Assembly: GCA_018691945.1 (NCBI GenBank)
Contig: JABHJJ010000117.1
Coordinates: forward strand, 1 to 15,923
Source of the DNA: Candidatus Nitrosopelagicus sp.
Lineage (GTDB): Archaea; Thermoproteota; Nitrososphaeria; Nitrososphaerales; Nitrosopumilaceae
Length of the DNA: 15,923 bases
Direction: 5' to 3'
Both the position numbers and the translations under genes were made by a program. The notes under the pieces are model-generated. The model ran no database searches. It was not told the origin of the DNA and worked only from the letters and a program-made list of their open reading frames with translations. Positions 7,342 to 14,513 of this stretch are shown here, piece after piece. The stretch's first letter is position 1; every line of letters starts with the position of its first letter.

Positions 7342-7378
7342 CGATCTAATTCATAACGGTGTTAACGATCTACTTCAT
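7342..7378 (+). repeat. 13-nt direct repeat upstream of the ferredoxin promoter (possible operator)
   Basis: CGATCTAATTCAT at 7342-7354 and CGATCTACTTCAT at 7366-7378 differ at one position and start 24 nt apart, about two helical turns, on the same face of the DNA. Between them is GTTAAC. The second copy touches the BRE/TATA region at 7379-7388. The location directly upstream of the BRE is where archaeal activators typically bind. No regulator gene is adjacent. Confidence 0.5.
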
Positions 7379-7388
7379 GGTTTAAATA
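7379..7388 (+). promoter_or_regulatory. TATA box of the ferredoxin gene
   Basis: GGTTTAAATA is centred about 33 nt before the ATG at 7418. The predicted leader is only about 8 nt, so a leaderless-like transcript is expected. Confidence 0.55.
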
Positions 7389-7417
7389 GTGAAATACACT
7401 AAACAGAATGAAAGAAA

Positions 7418-7720
7418 ATGCCAATAGCAATACTTCCAGACATTGACGAACAAAGATGTATCGGATGTGCACTATGTGTAGAAATCTGTACAACTCTTGG
7501 TCCGGATGTACTCCGTGTAAAACCTGTTGAAGGTTGGAAACGTGGTAAAGCATTTGTCTTCTATCCTGAAAGATGCATCTCAGACGGTGCATGTATTGGA
7601 GTTTGTCCAACAAAATCCATTTTCTGGATGAGACCAATGAATTACACAGCTGGTCAACCAGTTCCACTTCACAAGAACGGAATATTCATCAAGGGCTGGG
7701 CTGAAGACGCCGCCTTATAG
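7418..7720 (+). CDS. Seven-cysteine ferredoxin, probably [3Fe-4S][4Fe-4S] (7Fe type)
   Basis: This 100-residue soluble electron carrier has exactly seven cysteines in two motifs. The first is C14-x2-C17-x2-C20-x3-C24, normal for a [4Fe-4S] cluster except that T, not P, follows the last Cys. The second is C53-ISD-GA-C59-IGV-C63-P, with Asp56 at the position of the missing cysteine. The second motif closely resembles the CIADGSC...CP motif that binds the [3Fe-4S] cluster in zinc-containing Sulfolobus ferredoxin. By the usual cross-ligation, cluster one would use C14, C17, C20 and C63, and cluster two C53, C59 and C24, leaving a 3Fe cluster or Asp-ligated 4Fe cluster. The order of motifs is opposite to Sulfolobus, and the N-terminal zinc-binding extension is absent. 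Partner enzymes such as 2-oxoacid:ferredoxin oxidoreductases are not in the window. A direct repeat upstream suggests regulation. Confidence 0.9.
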   Translation: MPIAILPDIDEQRCIGCALCVEICTTLGPDVLRVKPVEGWKRGKAFVFYPERCISDGACIGVCPTKSIFWMRPMNYTAGQPVPLHKNGIFIKGWAEDAAL

Positions 7721-7738
7721 GTACGTTTTCACAAAACC

Positions 7739-7767
7739 TCTTTTTCTTATTTTATTTAATTTAATTA
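7739..7767 (+). promoter_or_regulatory. T-rich ferredoxin terminator merging into the promoter of the next gene
   Basis: The stretch begins with TCTTTTTCTTATTTTA, a plausible oligo-T terminator for the ferredoxin transcript. It continues into TTTAATTTAATTA (7755-7767), centred about 28 nt before the ATG at 7789, which fits a TATA element for the membrane protein gene. Confidence 0.45.
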
Positions 7768-7788
7768 CCAGATTCTAAGATCACACAC

Positions 7789-9003
7789 ATGCAAAAAACA
7801 AGAACAACAATCTCAAAAATCACTTTTTTAATCACACTTGTTGTTGTATTAATGACACTGGCTGCAATCATTTTTCCAGCACTATATCATCACTCATTTG
7901 GAAACTATCCAGATAAACTTGAATCACAATTTGAGATTGGTCACCAAGCTTATCTTATAATATGTGGTAATATTGTAATCTTTGCAATTGGTTTTGCATA
8001 CTACAAAAACAAAATTCCATTTATTGGTACCAAAATTGACCAAATAAGGCAATTTGAAATTTCCAAAAAAATCTCAGTAATAATTTTAATAATAATACTA
8101 GGAACGTATGTGGGGTTTAGTACTCCTGAACTATTCTTGGATGAAAGAGAACAGTGGGCTGACTATATCATATTGGAAGAGGCGTTAGAATATTGGCCTG
8201 GTGGAGAAAGTAAAATCCCTAATCCGTATATTGATGAACAATTAGATCGTCATGTCCGACTGGTATTGTTGGACGCATCTGTGAAAATTTTCCAAAATAT
8301 CAAAATCTTGCCATTTCTTGCTAGCATTTTAGTTGTTTTTTTCACATATCTGTTAACTGTACAATTAACGGGTAAAAGATTCGCTGGAATAATTTCCATG
8401 CTAGTTCTCTTACAAAGTCACATCTTCTTGACTTTTGATACTATTGCTGTCTATGAAAATTTCTGGGTATTATTTTACATAATCTCTCTTTATGCAGTTA
8501 GAAAGAAATGGGTACTCTCTCCATTCTTCTATATCTTATCTATATTTACAAAAGCATACGCTGCCCCATTTTTCCTTATGACATTATATTCTACTTATCG
8601 CAGTGAAATTAAAACTAAGAAAAAATACTTTGTATTTGTGTCCTATCTGGGCATAATACTAATTGCATTTTTAATAATATTTTTCGGTAAATCAGTTTAT
8701 ACTGATGTTATTGAAATTGAATACTCGAGATTTTTCCTTGGATTTGCAGATACTGCAATGCAATTTAGATATGACATTTTATTCACAATTATGCTATTAC
8801 CCGTAACTGTTGGGTTGTACATATTGTCTAAGAATAATCCTAATACTGATGTCATCCATTCACTCTTGGCAGGAACAATAATCTTCAGTCCTATTCTAAT
8901 TATGTTTACATACTTTTACGAAATTCTTCCTTATCGATTTGTCCCGACACTGGTATTTTTTTCCATAGGCGTTGCGATGTTTTTCTCAAAAAAACCTAAG
9001 TAA
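7789..9003 (+). CDS. Multi-pass membrane protein, GT-C-like glycosyltransferase candidate
   Basis: This 404-residue protein has roughly ten hydrophobic helices. A hydrophilic loop at about residues 112-155 begins with FLDEREQWADY. An acidic pair in an extracytoplasmic loop is typical of GT-C glycosyltransferases such as the PMT/GT39 families, where it contacts the lipid-phosphate sugar donor. The region after it (HVRLVLLDASVKIF, then repeated helix/short-loop units such as VYENFWVLFYIISLY) also resembles PMT-like topology. The WWDYG motif of oligosaccharyltransferase AglB is absent. Two helices precede the acidic loop rather than the usual one, so the assignment is tentative; a role in glycosylating surface proteins or lipids is inference. 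The 3' end overlaps the convergent TPR protein gene by 8 nt. Confidence 0.65.
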   Translation: MQKTRTTISKITFLITLVVVLMTLAAIIFPALYHHSFGNYPDKLESQFEIGHQAYLIICGNIVIFAIGFAYYKNKIPFIGTKIDQIRQFEISKKISVIILIIILGTYVGFSTPELFLDEREQWADYIILEEALEYWPGGESKIPNPYIDEQLDRHVRLVLLDASVKIFQNIKILPFLASILVVFFTYLLTVQLTGKRFAGIISMLVLLQSHIFLTFDTIAVYENFWVLFYIISLYAVRKKWVLSPFFYILSIFTKAYAAPFFLMTLYSTYRSEIKTKKKYFVFVSYLGIILIAFLIIFFGKSVYTDVIEIEYSRFFLGFADTAMQFRYDILFTIMLLPVTVGLYILSKNNPNTDVIHSLLAGTIIFSPILIMFTYFYEILPYRFVPTLVFFSIGVAMFFSKKPK

Positions 9004-9814
9004 TCTTCTTTAAAATAGTCCATTCTATTGTTGCGACATCATCTTTTTCAATAATTATCATTGGGGTGAATGCCTGAAAAATATCTATAACGTAACCATC
9101 TAATGTTGTTGTTATACTAAACATTCCAGTTCTATCATCAATTGTGATTCCATTTTCAAATTTTTTCACTTTTTCATGCAATGTTCCATCAATCATCACT
9201 GTATCTATCATATCGAAACCTTTTGCAAAGACTTCATCAGTAATCTCATATGGTAAATATCTTGTATTAGTTGATTCTGAAACTGATATCAGAGATCCAG
9301 ATGAATCTCTCACAGTAATTCTGAATTTAATTTCATAAACTGAATCATGTGCAGGAATTGTAGGTACACCGCTCAAAAAATTTGCTTTTTTACCTTTAAC
9401 AATTTCATTACTTGGATCAAGCAATAATGCCTTATCAATCATAATTAATGCATCTCCATATTCCTGTAAATGTGCAAATGCAATTCCTTTGCTTGCTAAT
9501 GCTTTTACATTATTTGGATTAATTTCTAAAATTCTATCATAATATTTTATTGCTTCTTCAATTCTATTTAATTCAATTAAAACTGAACCCTTGTTTAATA
9601 ATGCATTTTGATCATCTGGATTAATTTCTAAAATATAATCATAATATGAGATTGATTCTTCATATCTTCCATTTGAAATCAATGCCGCAGCAATTGCATG
9701 CCAATCTTTAACATTCTCTCCTTTTAGTGGAAGAATTTCTTCTTGCGCTTCAATATTTGTAATTGATGTAAAAATTACTAAACATACAATACTTGAAAGG
9801 AAAACTCTAATCAT
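8996..9814 (-). CDS. Secreted TPR-repeat protein
   Basis: This 272-residue protein begins with a signal peptide (about residues 1-23, ending near IEAQ). Three tetratricopeptide repeats follow at about 36-67, 69-101 and 103-135, with repeat boundaries marked by YYDYILEINPDD, YYDRILEINPNN and IDKALLLDPSN. TPRs form a superhelix that binds protein partners. The second half (about 155-272) is beta-rich, contains no recognised motif and may be a thaumarchaeal-specific extracellular domain. The protein probably acts outside the cytoplasmic membrane as a scaffold; no enzymatic function is visible. It has its own TATA-like element about 28 nt upstream of the ATG, overlapping the end of the TGT gene. 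Confidence 0.82.
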   Translation of the reverse strand: MIRVFLSSIVCLVIFTSITNIEAQEEILPLKGENVKDWHAIAAALISNGRYEESISYYDYILEINPDDQNALLNKGSVLIELNRIEEAIKYYDRILEINPNNVKALASKGIAFAHLQEYGDALIMIDKALLLDPSNEIVKGKKANFLSGVPTIPAHDSVYEIKFRITVRDSSGSLISVSESTNTRYLPYEITDEVFAKGFDMIDTVMIDGTLHEKVKKFENGITIDDRTGMFSITTTLDGYVIDIFQAFTPMIIIEKDDVATIEWTILKKIT

Positions 9815-9836
9815 GAATTATTTCTCTATTTCACAT

Positions 9837-9847
9837 AGATAAATTAT
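9837..9847 (-). promoter_or_regulatory. TATA-like element of the TPR protein gene
   Basis: The minus strand reads AATAATTTATC centred about 28 nt upstream of the ATG at 9814. It overlaps the stop codon of the TGT gene (9844-9846), so the TPR gene can be transcribed independently. Confidence 0.4.
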
Positions 9848-11358
9848 TCAGTAATCTGTTTTTTTGTTATTCCTTTTGGAATGAATTTCTTAAAGTATTG
9901 TAAAAATAAATCATTTTTTGGAAGATAAACCAAATCAAATTTATTTTTGCTGAAAAAATCAGTCCAAACCTGTAAAAATGTAGGAAATTTCTCAGGCTCA
10001 AATTCTTTTCTAGTCATCACGTAATGTGACGCTGGAAAAATATCAGATATCTCAATTGGAATTATTCCTAAAAATGGGTTATAATTACAAAACTGTATTA
10101 AATCTGGGTCTTTGAATTTTCTTCGTAATTTTTTGTATTCATATGATGAAAAGACTGGCTTTATTGTTGGGTCTTTAGAAATCACGACTACTTTCTTTTT
10201 TGTTCTAAATTTTCTTACATATTCGTGGTATCTCCTTATTTCTGGTCTATACTGATCTTCAGGTCCAAATAGGAAGATTGCTTTTTCTTTGAATTTTGGA
10301 GTTCCGTCTTGTAAGAATTTTATGTTATTCAAAATTACATCAATTGTTTCGAATAATTTTGGATGTGCTCTTGCCTTTTTCATTGTATATTCCCATAATC
10401 GTCCTTCTCGTATTGCTTGTTTGACTCTGTCAACCTCAGCCTTTATTGAGTACAAATTAAAAAGTGCAATCTGGTCTATTCGTTCTTCTTTTTTCATACC
10501 AAGTAATTCTTTAGGCTTGTATCTTGAGGATACTTCACAATCAAATGGGAAATACTCTAATTCATCTAATCTTCTTGTTCCATCATCTGTAATCACTCTA
10601 TCATGTTTTGCATAAAGCATGTATGATGCAGAATCAAATGTGTCACAACCTAATGCAACTGCTAAAGGAATTGTCAAAGGATGTCCTGCACCAAAAAGAT
10701 GTAAAGGAATTGAAGTTGGTATATTTTTCTTAGCAGCAATAATCATTTCTGCTAATAATCTGTATTCATATGATTCCATAAATTCAACTGGACTTCCTAA
10801 TGCGAGCATCTTATATCCCATTTTGATTAATTCGTTTGTTGATCTTTTTACTAATTCTGGATGTTCACTTCCTTGAATAGGACCAATCCAAATCTGTCCA
10901 TTATCTTTTTTATTTTTTATTGTTGTTTTACAAACTCTTAATGTATGGTCGACATATTCCCTTGCTTGTTTCTTTGATAATCCAAACCCAGTTGGTTTGT
11001 CTAGTGGTATGGCGAAATCAGTCATTATATCCATTTCAAATTTTGCCATGGCTGGTGGTTTTACATCTACTTCACCATACTCTAAAACTTGATATCCGCC
11101 AGAATCAGTCATTATTGAGCTATCATATTTTATAATTTTATGAATTCCATCTTTTCTTGCTTTATCTTCCAATCTTTTCATTGTGATGTATGCATTTGTA
11201 ATTACAACATCAAATCCAATTTCTTTAATTTTCTTTGCAGGTATTGATTGTTTGACTGGATGTATTACTGGAACAAAAGATGGGGTCTCAATCTTTCCAT
11301 GATTTGTATGAAGAATACCTATTCTACCTGCTAAGTCACTATATTTTATCTCAAACAA
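9844..11358 (-). CDS. tgtA: Archaeal tRNA-guanine(15) transglycosylase lacking zinc site and PUA domain
   Basis: This enzyme family exchanges guanine-15 in the D-loop of tRNA for preQ0, the first tRNA step of archaeosine synthesis. The catalytic TIM-barrel signatures are present: MTDSGGYQ with D85 (general base), GPIQGSEH (159-166), LALGSP (185-190), LHLFGAGHP (219-227) and FDSASY with nucleophile D242. In the zinc region, family members have a C-x-C-x2-C pattern plus His; here the aligned residues are F272, C274, S277 and F300 (PFDCEVSS and ALFNLY), so three of four ligands are gone. The protein is 504 residues long, against about 580 in Pyrococcus, and ends after the C1/C2 domains without the PUA domain. 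The TTG start gives the typical family N-terminus MFEIKYSDLAGRIG and lies 28 nt after a TATA-like element. An enzymatically altered paralogue is possible, but both catalytic Asp residues are kept. Confidence 0.92.
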   Translation of the reverse strand: MFEIKYSDLAGRIGILHTNHGKIETPSFVPVIHPVKQSIPAKKIKEIGFDVVITNAYITMKRLEDKARKDGIHKIIKYDSSIMTDSGGYQVLEYGEVDVKPPAMAKFEMDIMTDFAIPLDKPTGFGLSKKQAREYVDHTLRVCKTTIKNKKDNGQIWIGPIQGSEHPELVKRSTNELIKMGYKMLALGSPVEFMESYEYRLLAEMIIAAKKNIPTSIPLHLFGAGHPLTIPLAVALGCDTFDSASYMLYAKHDRVITDDGTRRLDELEYFPFDCEVSSRYKPKELLGMKKEERIDQIALFNLYSIKAEVDRVKQAIREGRLWEYTMKKARAHPKLFETIDVILNNIKFLQDGTPKFKEKAIFLFGPEDQYRPEIRRYHEYVRKFRTKKKVVVISKDPTIKPVFSSYEYKKLRRKFKDPDLIQFCNYNPFLGIIPIEISDIFPASHYVMTRKEFEPEKFPTFLQVWTDFFSKNKFDLVYLPKNDLFLQYFKKFIPKGITKKQITE

Positions 11359-11380
11359 TTCTTAGTATAATTAATGGGGA

Positions 11381-11393
11381 TTATATTAAATTA
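11381..11393 (-). promoter_or_regulatory. TATA-like element of the TGT gene
   Basis: The minus strand reads TAATTTAATATAA, centred about 28 nt before the TTG start at 11358, and overlaps the stop codon of the AK6-like gene. This supports a leaderless TGT mRNA beginning at TTG. Confidence 0.5.
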
Positions 11394-11966
11394 GTAATCA
11401 AAAAATTTACCAATTTCATTTTTCTCTTCAACTAATCTTAACCAGTCTACTATATCCCCACCTTTCTGATTGTTAATTATACTGTTAATTTTCTCTAAAA
11501 TTCCATCTGGTGTTTTATTTGTTACATCAATTTCAAAAGATTTCTCTTTTCCAAATGATGTAATTGAATCATTTGCAATTACACCTAATATCTCACTACC
11601 TGCGTTTTGTTTTATTTTTGAATCTTGATAATTTCTTTCTTTGTAAATTTCTATAAGAGTATAGGGATTTCTCCTCAAAATAATTGCTAAATCAATATCC
11701 GATTCATCAAGAACATATGGAGCTAAATGTCCTACAATTAATAATTTATCTAAATTCAATTTTTGAATTTCATTTTTTAATCTTGTAGTGTCAACTTCAA
11801 TACCATCATCATTTCTCTCTCCAAAATCATTCTCAATTGCAAATTTGTTAATATCTAATATCTGATACGAAGCATCGTATTTTAGGAATAACTCTGCGAT
11901 TGTATGTTTACCTACACCTGGATTTCCTGTAATTACTAGATTCACATATTTCCTTTTTGTATCCAT
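11391..11966 (-). CDS. AK6/Fap7-type adenylate kinase-like NTPase
   Basis: This 191-residue protein resembles the atypical adenylate kinase hCINAP/AK6 (yeast Fap7), which in eukaryotes and archaea binds ribosomal protein S11 (uS11) and helps mature the small ribosomal subunit. The P-loop is GNPGVGKHT (residues 14-22). The segment around YVLDESDIDLAIILRRNP is the Walker B/core strand, and the following YKERNYQDSKIKQN matches the lid and helix region (R-x2-Y-x3-K-I-x2-N) characteristic of AK6. The C-terminal WLRLVEEK segment is basic/aromatic as in the family. The length is typical. It is divergent from the YchF-like GTPase gene, with a 51-nt intergenic region, and both gene products relate to ribosome function. 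Confidence 0.85.
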   Translation of the reverse strand: MDTKRKYVNLVITGNPGVGKHTIAELFLKYDASYQILDINKFAIENDFGERNDDGIEVDTTRLKNEIQKLNLDKLLIVGHLAPYVLDESDIDLAIILRRNPYTLIEIYKERNYQDSKIKQNAGSEILGVIANDSITSFGKEKSFEIDVTNKTPDGILEKINSIINNQKGGDIVDWLRLVEEKNEIGKFFDY

Positions 11967-11984
11967 GATTAATGAATTTCTGTA

Positions 11985-11998
11985 ATACTAATATGATC
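11985..11998. promoter_or_regulatory. Shared AT-rich core of divergent promoters (AK6 / YchF)
   Basis: The sequence ATACTAATATGATC is centred about 26-28 nt from both the AK6 ATG (11966, minus) and the YchF ATG (12018, plus). The 51-nt gap leaves no other place for TATA boxes at the normal distance. Either one element serves both directions or two weak boxes overlap. Confidence 0.4.
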
Positions 11999-12017
11999 AA
12001 ATAAAAACTATCTCCAT

Positions 12018-13211
12018 ATGCAAATTGGTTTACTTGGCAAGGCTAATGTTGGAAAATCAACTTTTTTCTCAGCCGCAACAGAAACAATTGTACAAAGTGG
12101 AAATTTCCCATTTACTACAATTGAACCAAATGTTGGAGTTTGCTATTTGAAAATTAATTGTGAATGTAAAAATTTGGATAATAGATGTGAAAATGAATTA
12201 TGTCATGATGGTACTAGATTTGTTCCTGTAAAATTAATTGATGTTGCAGGTTTAGTTCCAGGTGCACATGAAGGTAAAGGATTAGGAAATCAATTTCTTA
12301 CTGATGCTATGAAAGCAGATGCATTAATTCATGTAGTTGACATTTCTGGTTCAACTGATATTCAAGGACAACCAGTAAATGTTGGAACACATGATCCATT
12401 AGAAGATATAAAATTTGTTGAAGAAGAATTTGATTTATGGTTTAAACAAATTCTTGATAGAGAATGGCCAAAACTTGTTAAAGAAATAGATCAAAAACGT
12501 ACAAAAATTACTGATGGGATTACAAATAGATTTACTGGATTGGGAATTTTGGAATCTCAAGTTGATGCAGTTTTAATATCGATGTCATTGAAAACAAAAA
12601 AACCACAAGATTGGTCAGAAAATGATATTATAGCGTTCCTAAAATCCCTACGAAAAAAAGCAAAACCATTACTCATTGCAGCTAACAAAGCAGACTTGTG
12701 TGATAATCTCGAAATTCTTGAAAAAATATCTGACACATTCACAGTAATTCCTTCTAGCGCTGAAACTGAACTTTTATTGAAAAAGGCTACAAAAGCTAAA
12801 TTAATTGATTATGTACCTGGCAATGATAACTTTACAGGGAAAACTGATACTCAATTATCTGAACAACAAAATAATGCATTACATCTTGCAAAAAATGTTC
12901 TAACAAAAATTCAAACCACTGGTGTTCAAAAAATACTAAATTCAATAATCTTTGATATTCTAGATATGATTGTTGTTTATCCTGTTGAAGATGAGACCAA
13001 ATTAACTAACAAACAAGGACAAGTTCTGCCTGATGCACGATTACTAAAAAATGGTTCCACAGCAAAACAATTAGCATTTACAATCCATCAAGATATTGGC
13101 AATGGGTTTTTACATGCAATTGATGCGAAAACAAAACAACGTATTGGTGCTGATCATAAACTCAAAAATGGTGATATAATAAAAATTGTATCAACATTAA
13201 GTAGAGGTTAG
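12018..13211 (+). CDS. ychF: YchF/Obg-family translation-associated GTPase with TGS domain
   Basis: This 397-residue cytoplasmic P-loop GTPase/ATPase of the Obg-HflX superfamily associates with ribosomes in characterised homologues. G motifs are GKANVGKST (residues 7-15, G1), FPFTTIEPN (30-38, G2/switch I), DVAGLVPGAHEGKGLGNQF (75-93, G3/switch II) and NKAD (223-226, G4). A cysteine cluster C48-x-C50-x6-C57-x4-C62 between G2 and G3, seen in archaeal members of this group, may bind zinc. The C-terminal ~80 residues, including VYPVEDE and the terminal GDIIKIVS, form a TGS domain, an RNA/ribosome-binding fold. The ATG start begins directly at the first GTPase strand. Kae1 follows after 1 nt, indicating an operon. 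Confidence 0.92.
   Translation: MQIGLLGKANVGKSTFFSAATETIVQSGNFPFTTIEPNVGVCYLKINCECKNLDNRCENELCHDGTRFVPVKLIDVAGLVPGAHEGKGLGNQFLTDAMKADALIHVVDISGSTDIQGQPVNVGTHDPLEDIKFVEEEFDLWFKQILDREWPKLVKEIDQKRTKITDGITNRFTGLGILESQVDAVLISMSLKTKKPQDWSENDIIAFLKSLRKKAKPLLIAANKADLCDNLEILEKISDTFTVIPSSAETELLLKKATKAKLIDYVPGNDNFTGKTDTQLSEQQNNALHLAKNVLTKIQTTGVQKILNSIIFDILDMIVVYPVEDETKLTNKQGQVLPDARLLKNGSTAKQLAFTIHQDIGNGFLHAIDAKTKQRIGADHKLKNGDIIKIVSTLSRG
13204..13208 (+). promoter_or_regulatory. Shine-Dalgarno sequence of kae1
   Basis: GAGGT lies 4 nt before the ATG at 13213 and inside the last codons of the GTPase gene. It complements the 3' end of archaeal 16S rRNA. As the second gene of an operon, kae1 needs such a site, unlike the leaderless first genes in this window. 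Confidence 0.6.
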
Positions 13212-13212
13212 T

Positions 13213-14196
13213 ATGATTTGTTTAGGAATTGAAAGCACAGCACATACTTTCTCATGTGCTGTAATTGAAAAAAAACAAAAAAACGGAAAAATCTTGTCAG
13301 ATGTAAGAAAAATCTACAAACCTCCTGAGGGAGAAGGAATACATCCTCGAGAAGCATCACGTCATCATATCGAAAACAGCTCTTTTGTTTTAAAACAATG
13401 TCTCGATGAAGCAAAAATCAAAATTAATGATCTTGATATGATTGCATATGCTGGTGGTCCTGGCCTTGGACCTTGTTTAAGAGTTGGCGCTGTTGTAGCA
13501 CGTTCACTTTCATCATATTATGATATTCCAATTTATCCGGTAAACCATGCAATTGGACATATAGAATTAGGCAAGCTTCTAACTGGAGCAAAAAATCCAT
13601 TGGTTCTTCTTGTTTCAGGTGGACATACAATGATTCTTGCATTCTCTTCAGGACGATGGCGAGTATTTGGTGAAACTTTGGATATAACTTTGGGCCAACT
13701 TTTAGATCAGTTTGGACGGTCATTAGGATTTGCTTCACCATGTGGGAAAAAAATTGAAGAACTGGCAAATAAATCTACCAATTACATTGATCTACCATAT
13801 GTGGTAAAAGGAAACGATGTATCATTCTCAGGCTTACTGTCTGCTGCAAAACAAAGTACCTCAAAAGGAATTGAAGATGCATGTTATTCGTTACAAGAAA
13901 CTGCATTTGCTATGATTGCTGAGGCAACAGAACGTGCTTTAGCATTTACTAGAAAAGATGAAATTATGATAGTTGGAGGAGTTGCCGCAAACAAAAGATT
14001 ATCTTCTATGTTAAAAGATGTCTGTAAAAGACAGAAAGCAAAATTTTTTGTTGTCCCACTAAATTATGCAGGTGATTGTGGTTCTCAAATTGCCTGGACT
14101 GGTATTCGAGAATCAAGTGTATCTAGTGGTGCTAAGATTAAAGATACATTTGTTAAACAATCTTGGAGACTAGATAGTGTTGATGTTCTTTACTGA
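13213..14196 (+). CDS. kae1: Kae1, tRNA t6A37 threonylcarbamoyltransferase
   Basis: Kae1 is the catalytic subunit of the KEOPS complex (with Bud32, Cgi121, Pcc1); it transfers the threonylcarbamoyl group to A37 of tRNAs reading ANN codons. It has 327 residues in the ASKHA fold. Motifs visible are GIESTAH (5-11), the metal site H112 and H116 in NHAIGH plus D288 in YAGDCGSQIAW, the phosphate loops VSGGHT (134-139) and VGGVAANKRL (254-263), and GETLDITLGQLLDQFGR. The length is that of stand-alone Kae1, so the Bud32 kinase is not fused and must be encoded elsewhere. It is co-transcribed with the YchF-type GTPase (1-nt gap, SD sequence inside the upstream gene). Its stop overlaps the convergent small gene by 7 nt. 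Confidence 0.95.
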   Translation: MICLGIESTAHTFSCAVIEKKQKNGKILSDVRKIYKPPEGEGIHPREASRHHIENSSFVLKQCLDEAKIKINDLDMIAYAGGPGLGPCLRVGAVVARSLSSYYDIPIYPVNHAIGHIELGKLLTGAKNPLVLLVSGGHTMILAFSSGRWRVFGETLDITLGQLLDQFGRSLGFASPCGKKIEELANKSTNYIDLPYVVKGNDVSFSGLLSAAKQSTSKGIEDACYSLQETAFAMIAEATERALAFTRKDEIMIVGGVAANKRLSSMLKDVCKRQKAKFFVVPLNYAGDCGSQIAWTGIRESSVSSGAKIKDTFVKQSWRLDSVDVLY

Positions 14197-14513
14197 TTCT
14201 TAAAATCTTCTATGGCATCTTGAATATCTTCTAACCATCCACCGGTTCCCAAAACACCAAATTTGTATGATTTTTCATCTTTATCATTTTTAATTTTAAA
14301 ACAAATCTTTTTGATGAATCTGCCTTCTTTCCATACATCTACCTGATCTAAAGGAACGTCAATTACAGTTTCACCCATTTTTGTTGTAAAGTCTGCAATT
14401 CTACTTTTTCTTTTATCAAATGCAATACGTTTGTTAGTTAATGTTAGAACTCCTGTGCCTAATTCATCTTCATTACAATCTTCTTGTTTTAATCGTTTTT
14501 CGTCTTCATCCAT
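14190..14513 (-). CDS. Small PH/GRAM-like domain protein
   Basis: This 107-residue soluble protein has an acidic Lys/Glu/Asp-rich start, followed by the pattern GVLTLTNKRIAFDK, then VPLDQVDVWKEG and a C-terminal amphipathic helix (GWLEDIQDAIEDF). Strand-TxxRI-strand, a buried PLxxVxxV element and a closing helix are the hallmarks of GRAM and bacterial PH-like domains, which bind lipids or proteins. There is no signal peptide or membrane helix. It is convergent with kae1, overlapping by 7 nt. The upstream region contains the palindromic AATTATATAATT (14528-14539), a probable TATA region. The specific role is unknown. Confidence 0.72.
   Translation of the reverse strand: MDEDEKRLKQEDCNEDELGTGVLTLTNKRIAFDKRKSRIADFTTKMGETVIDVPLDQVDVWKEGRFIKKICFKIKNDKDEKSYKFGVLGTGGWLEDIQDAIEDFKNQ

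Noticed and set aside
7362..7667. Open frame of 101 codons antisense to the ferredoxin gene
   Set aside because: It lies opposite a clear ferredoxin, its product is Leu/His/Cys-rich without domain pattern, and it would require reading through the ferredoxin promoter. It is a shadow frame.
10289..10876. Open frames on the plus strand inside the TGT gene
   Set aside because: Composition (Ser/Asn-rich) is what antisense reading of this AT-rich gene produces; no promoter or start context of their own.
13424..13768. Open frame of 114 codons antisense to kae1
   Set aside because: Gln/Leu/His-rich product without domain pattern, fully inside a highly conserved gene; shadow of kae1 codons.
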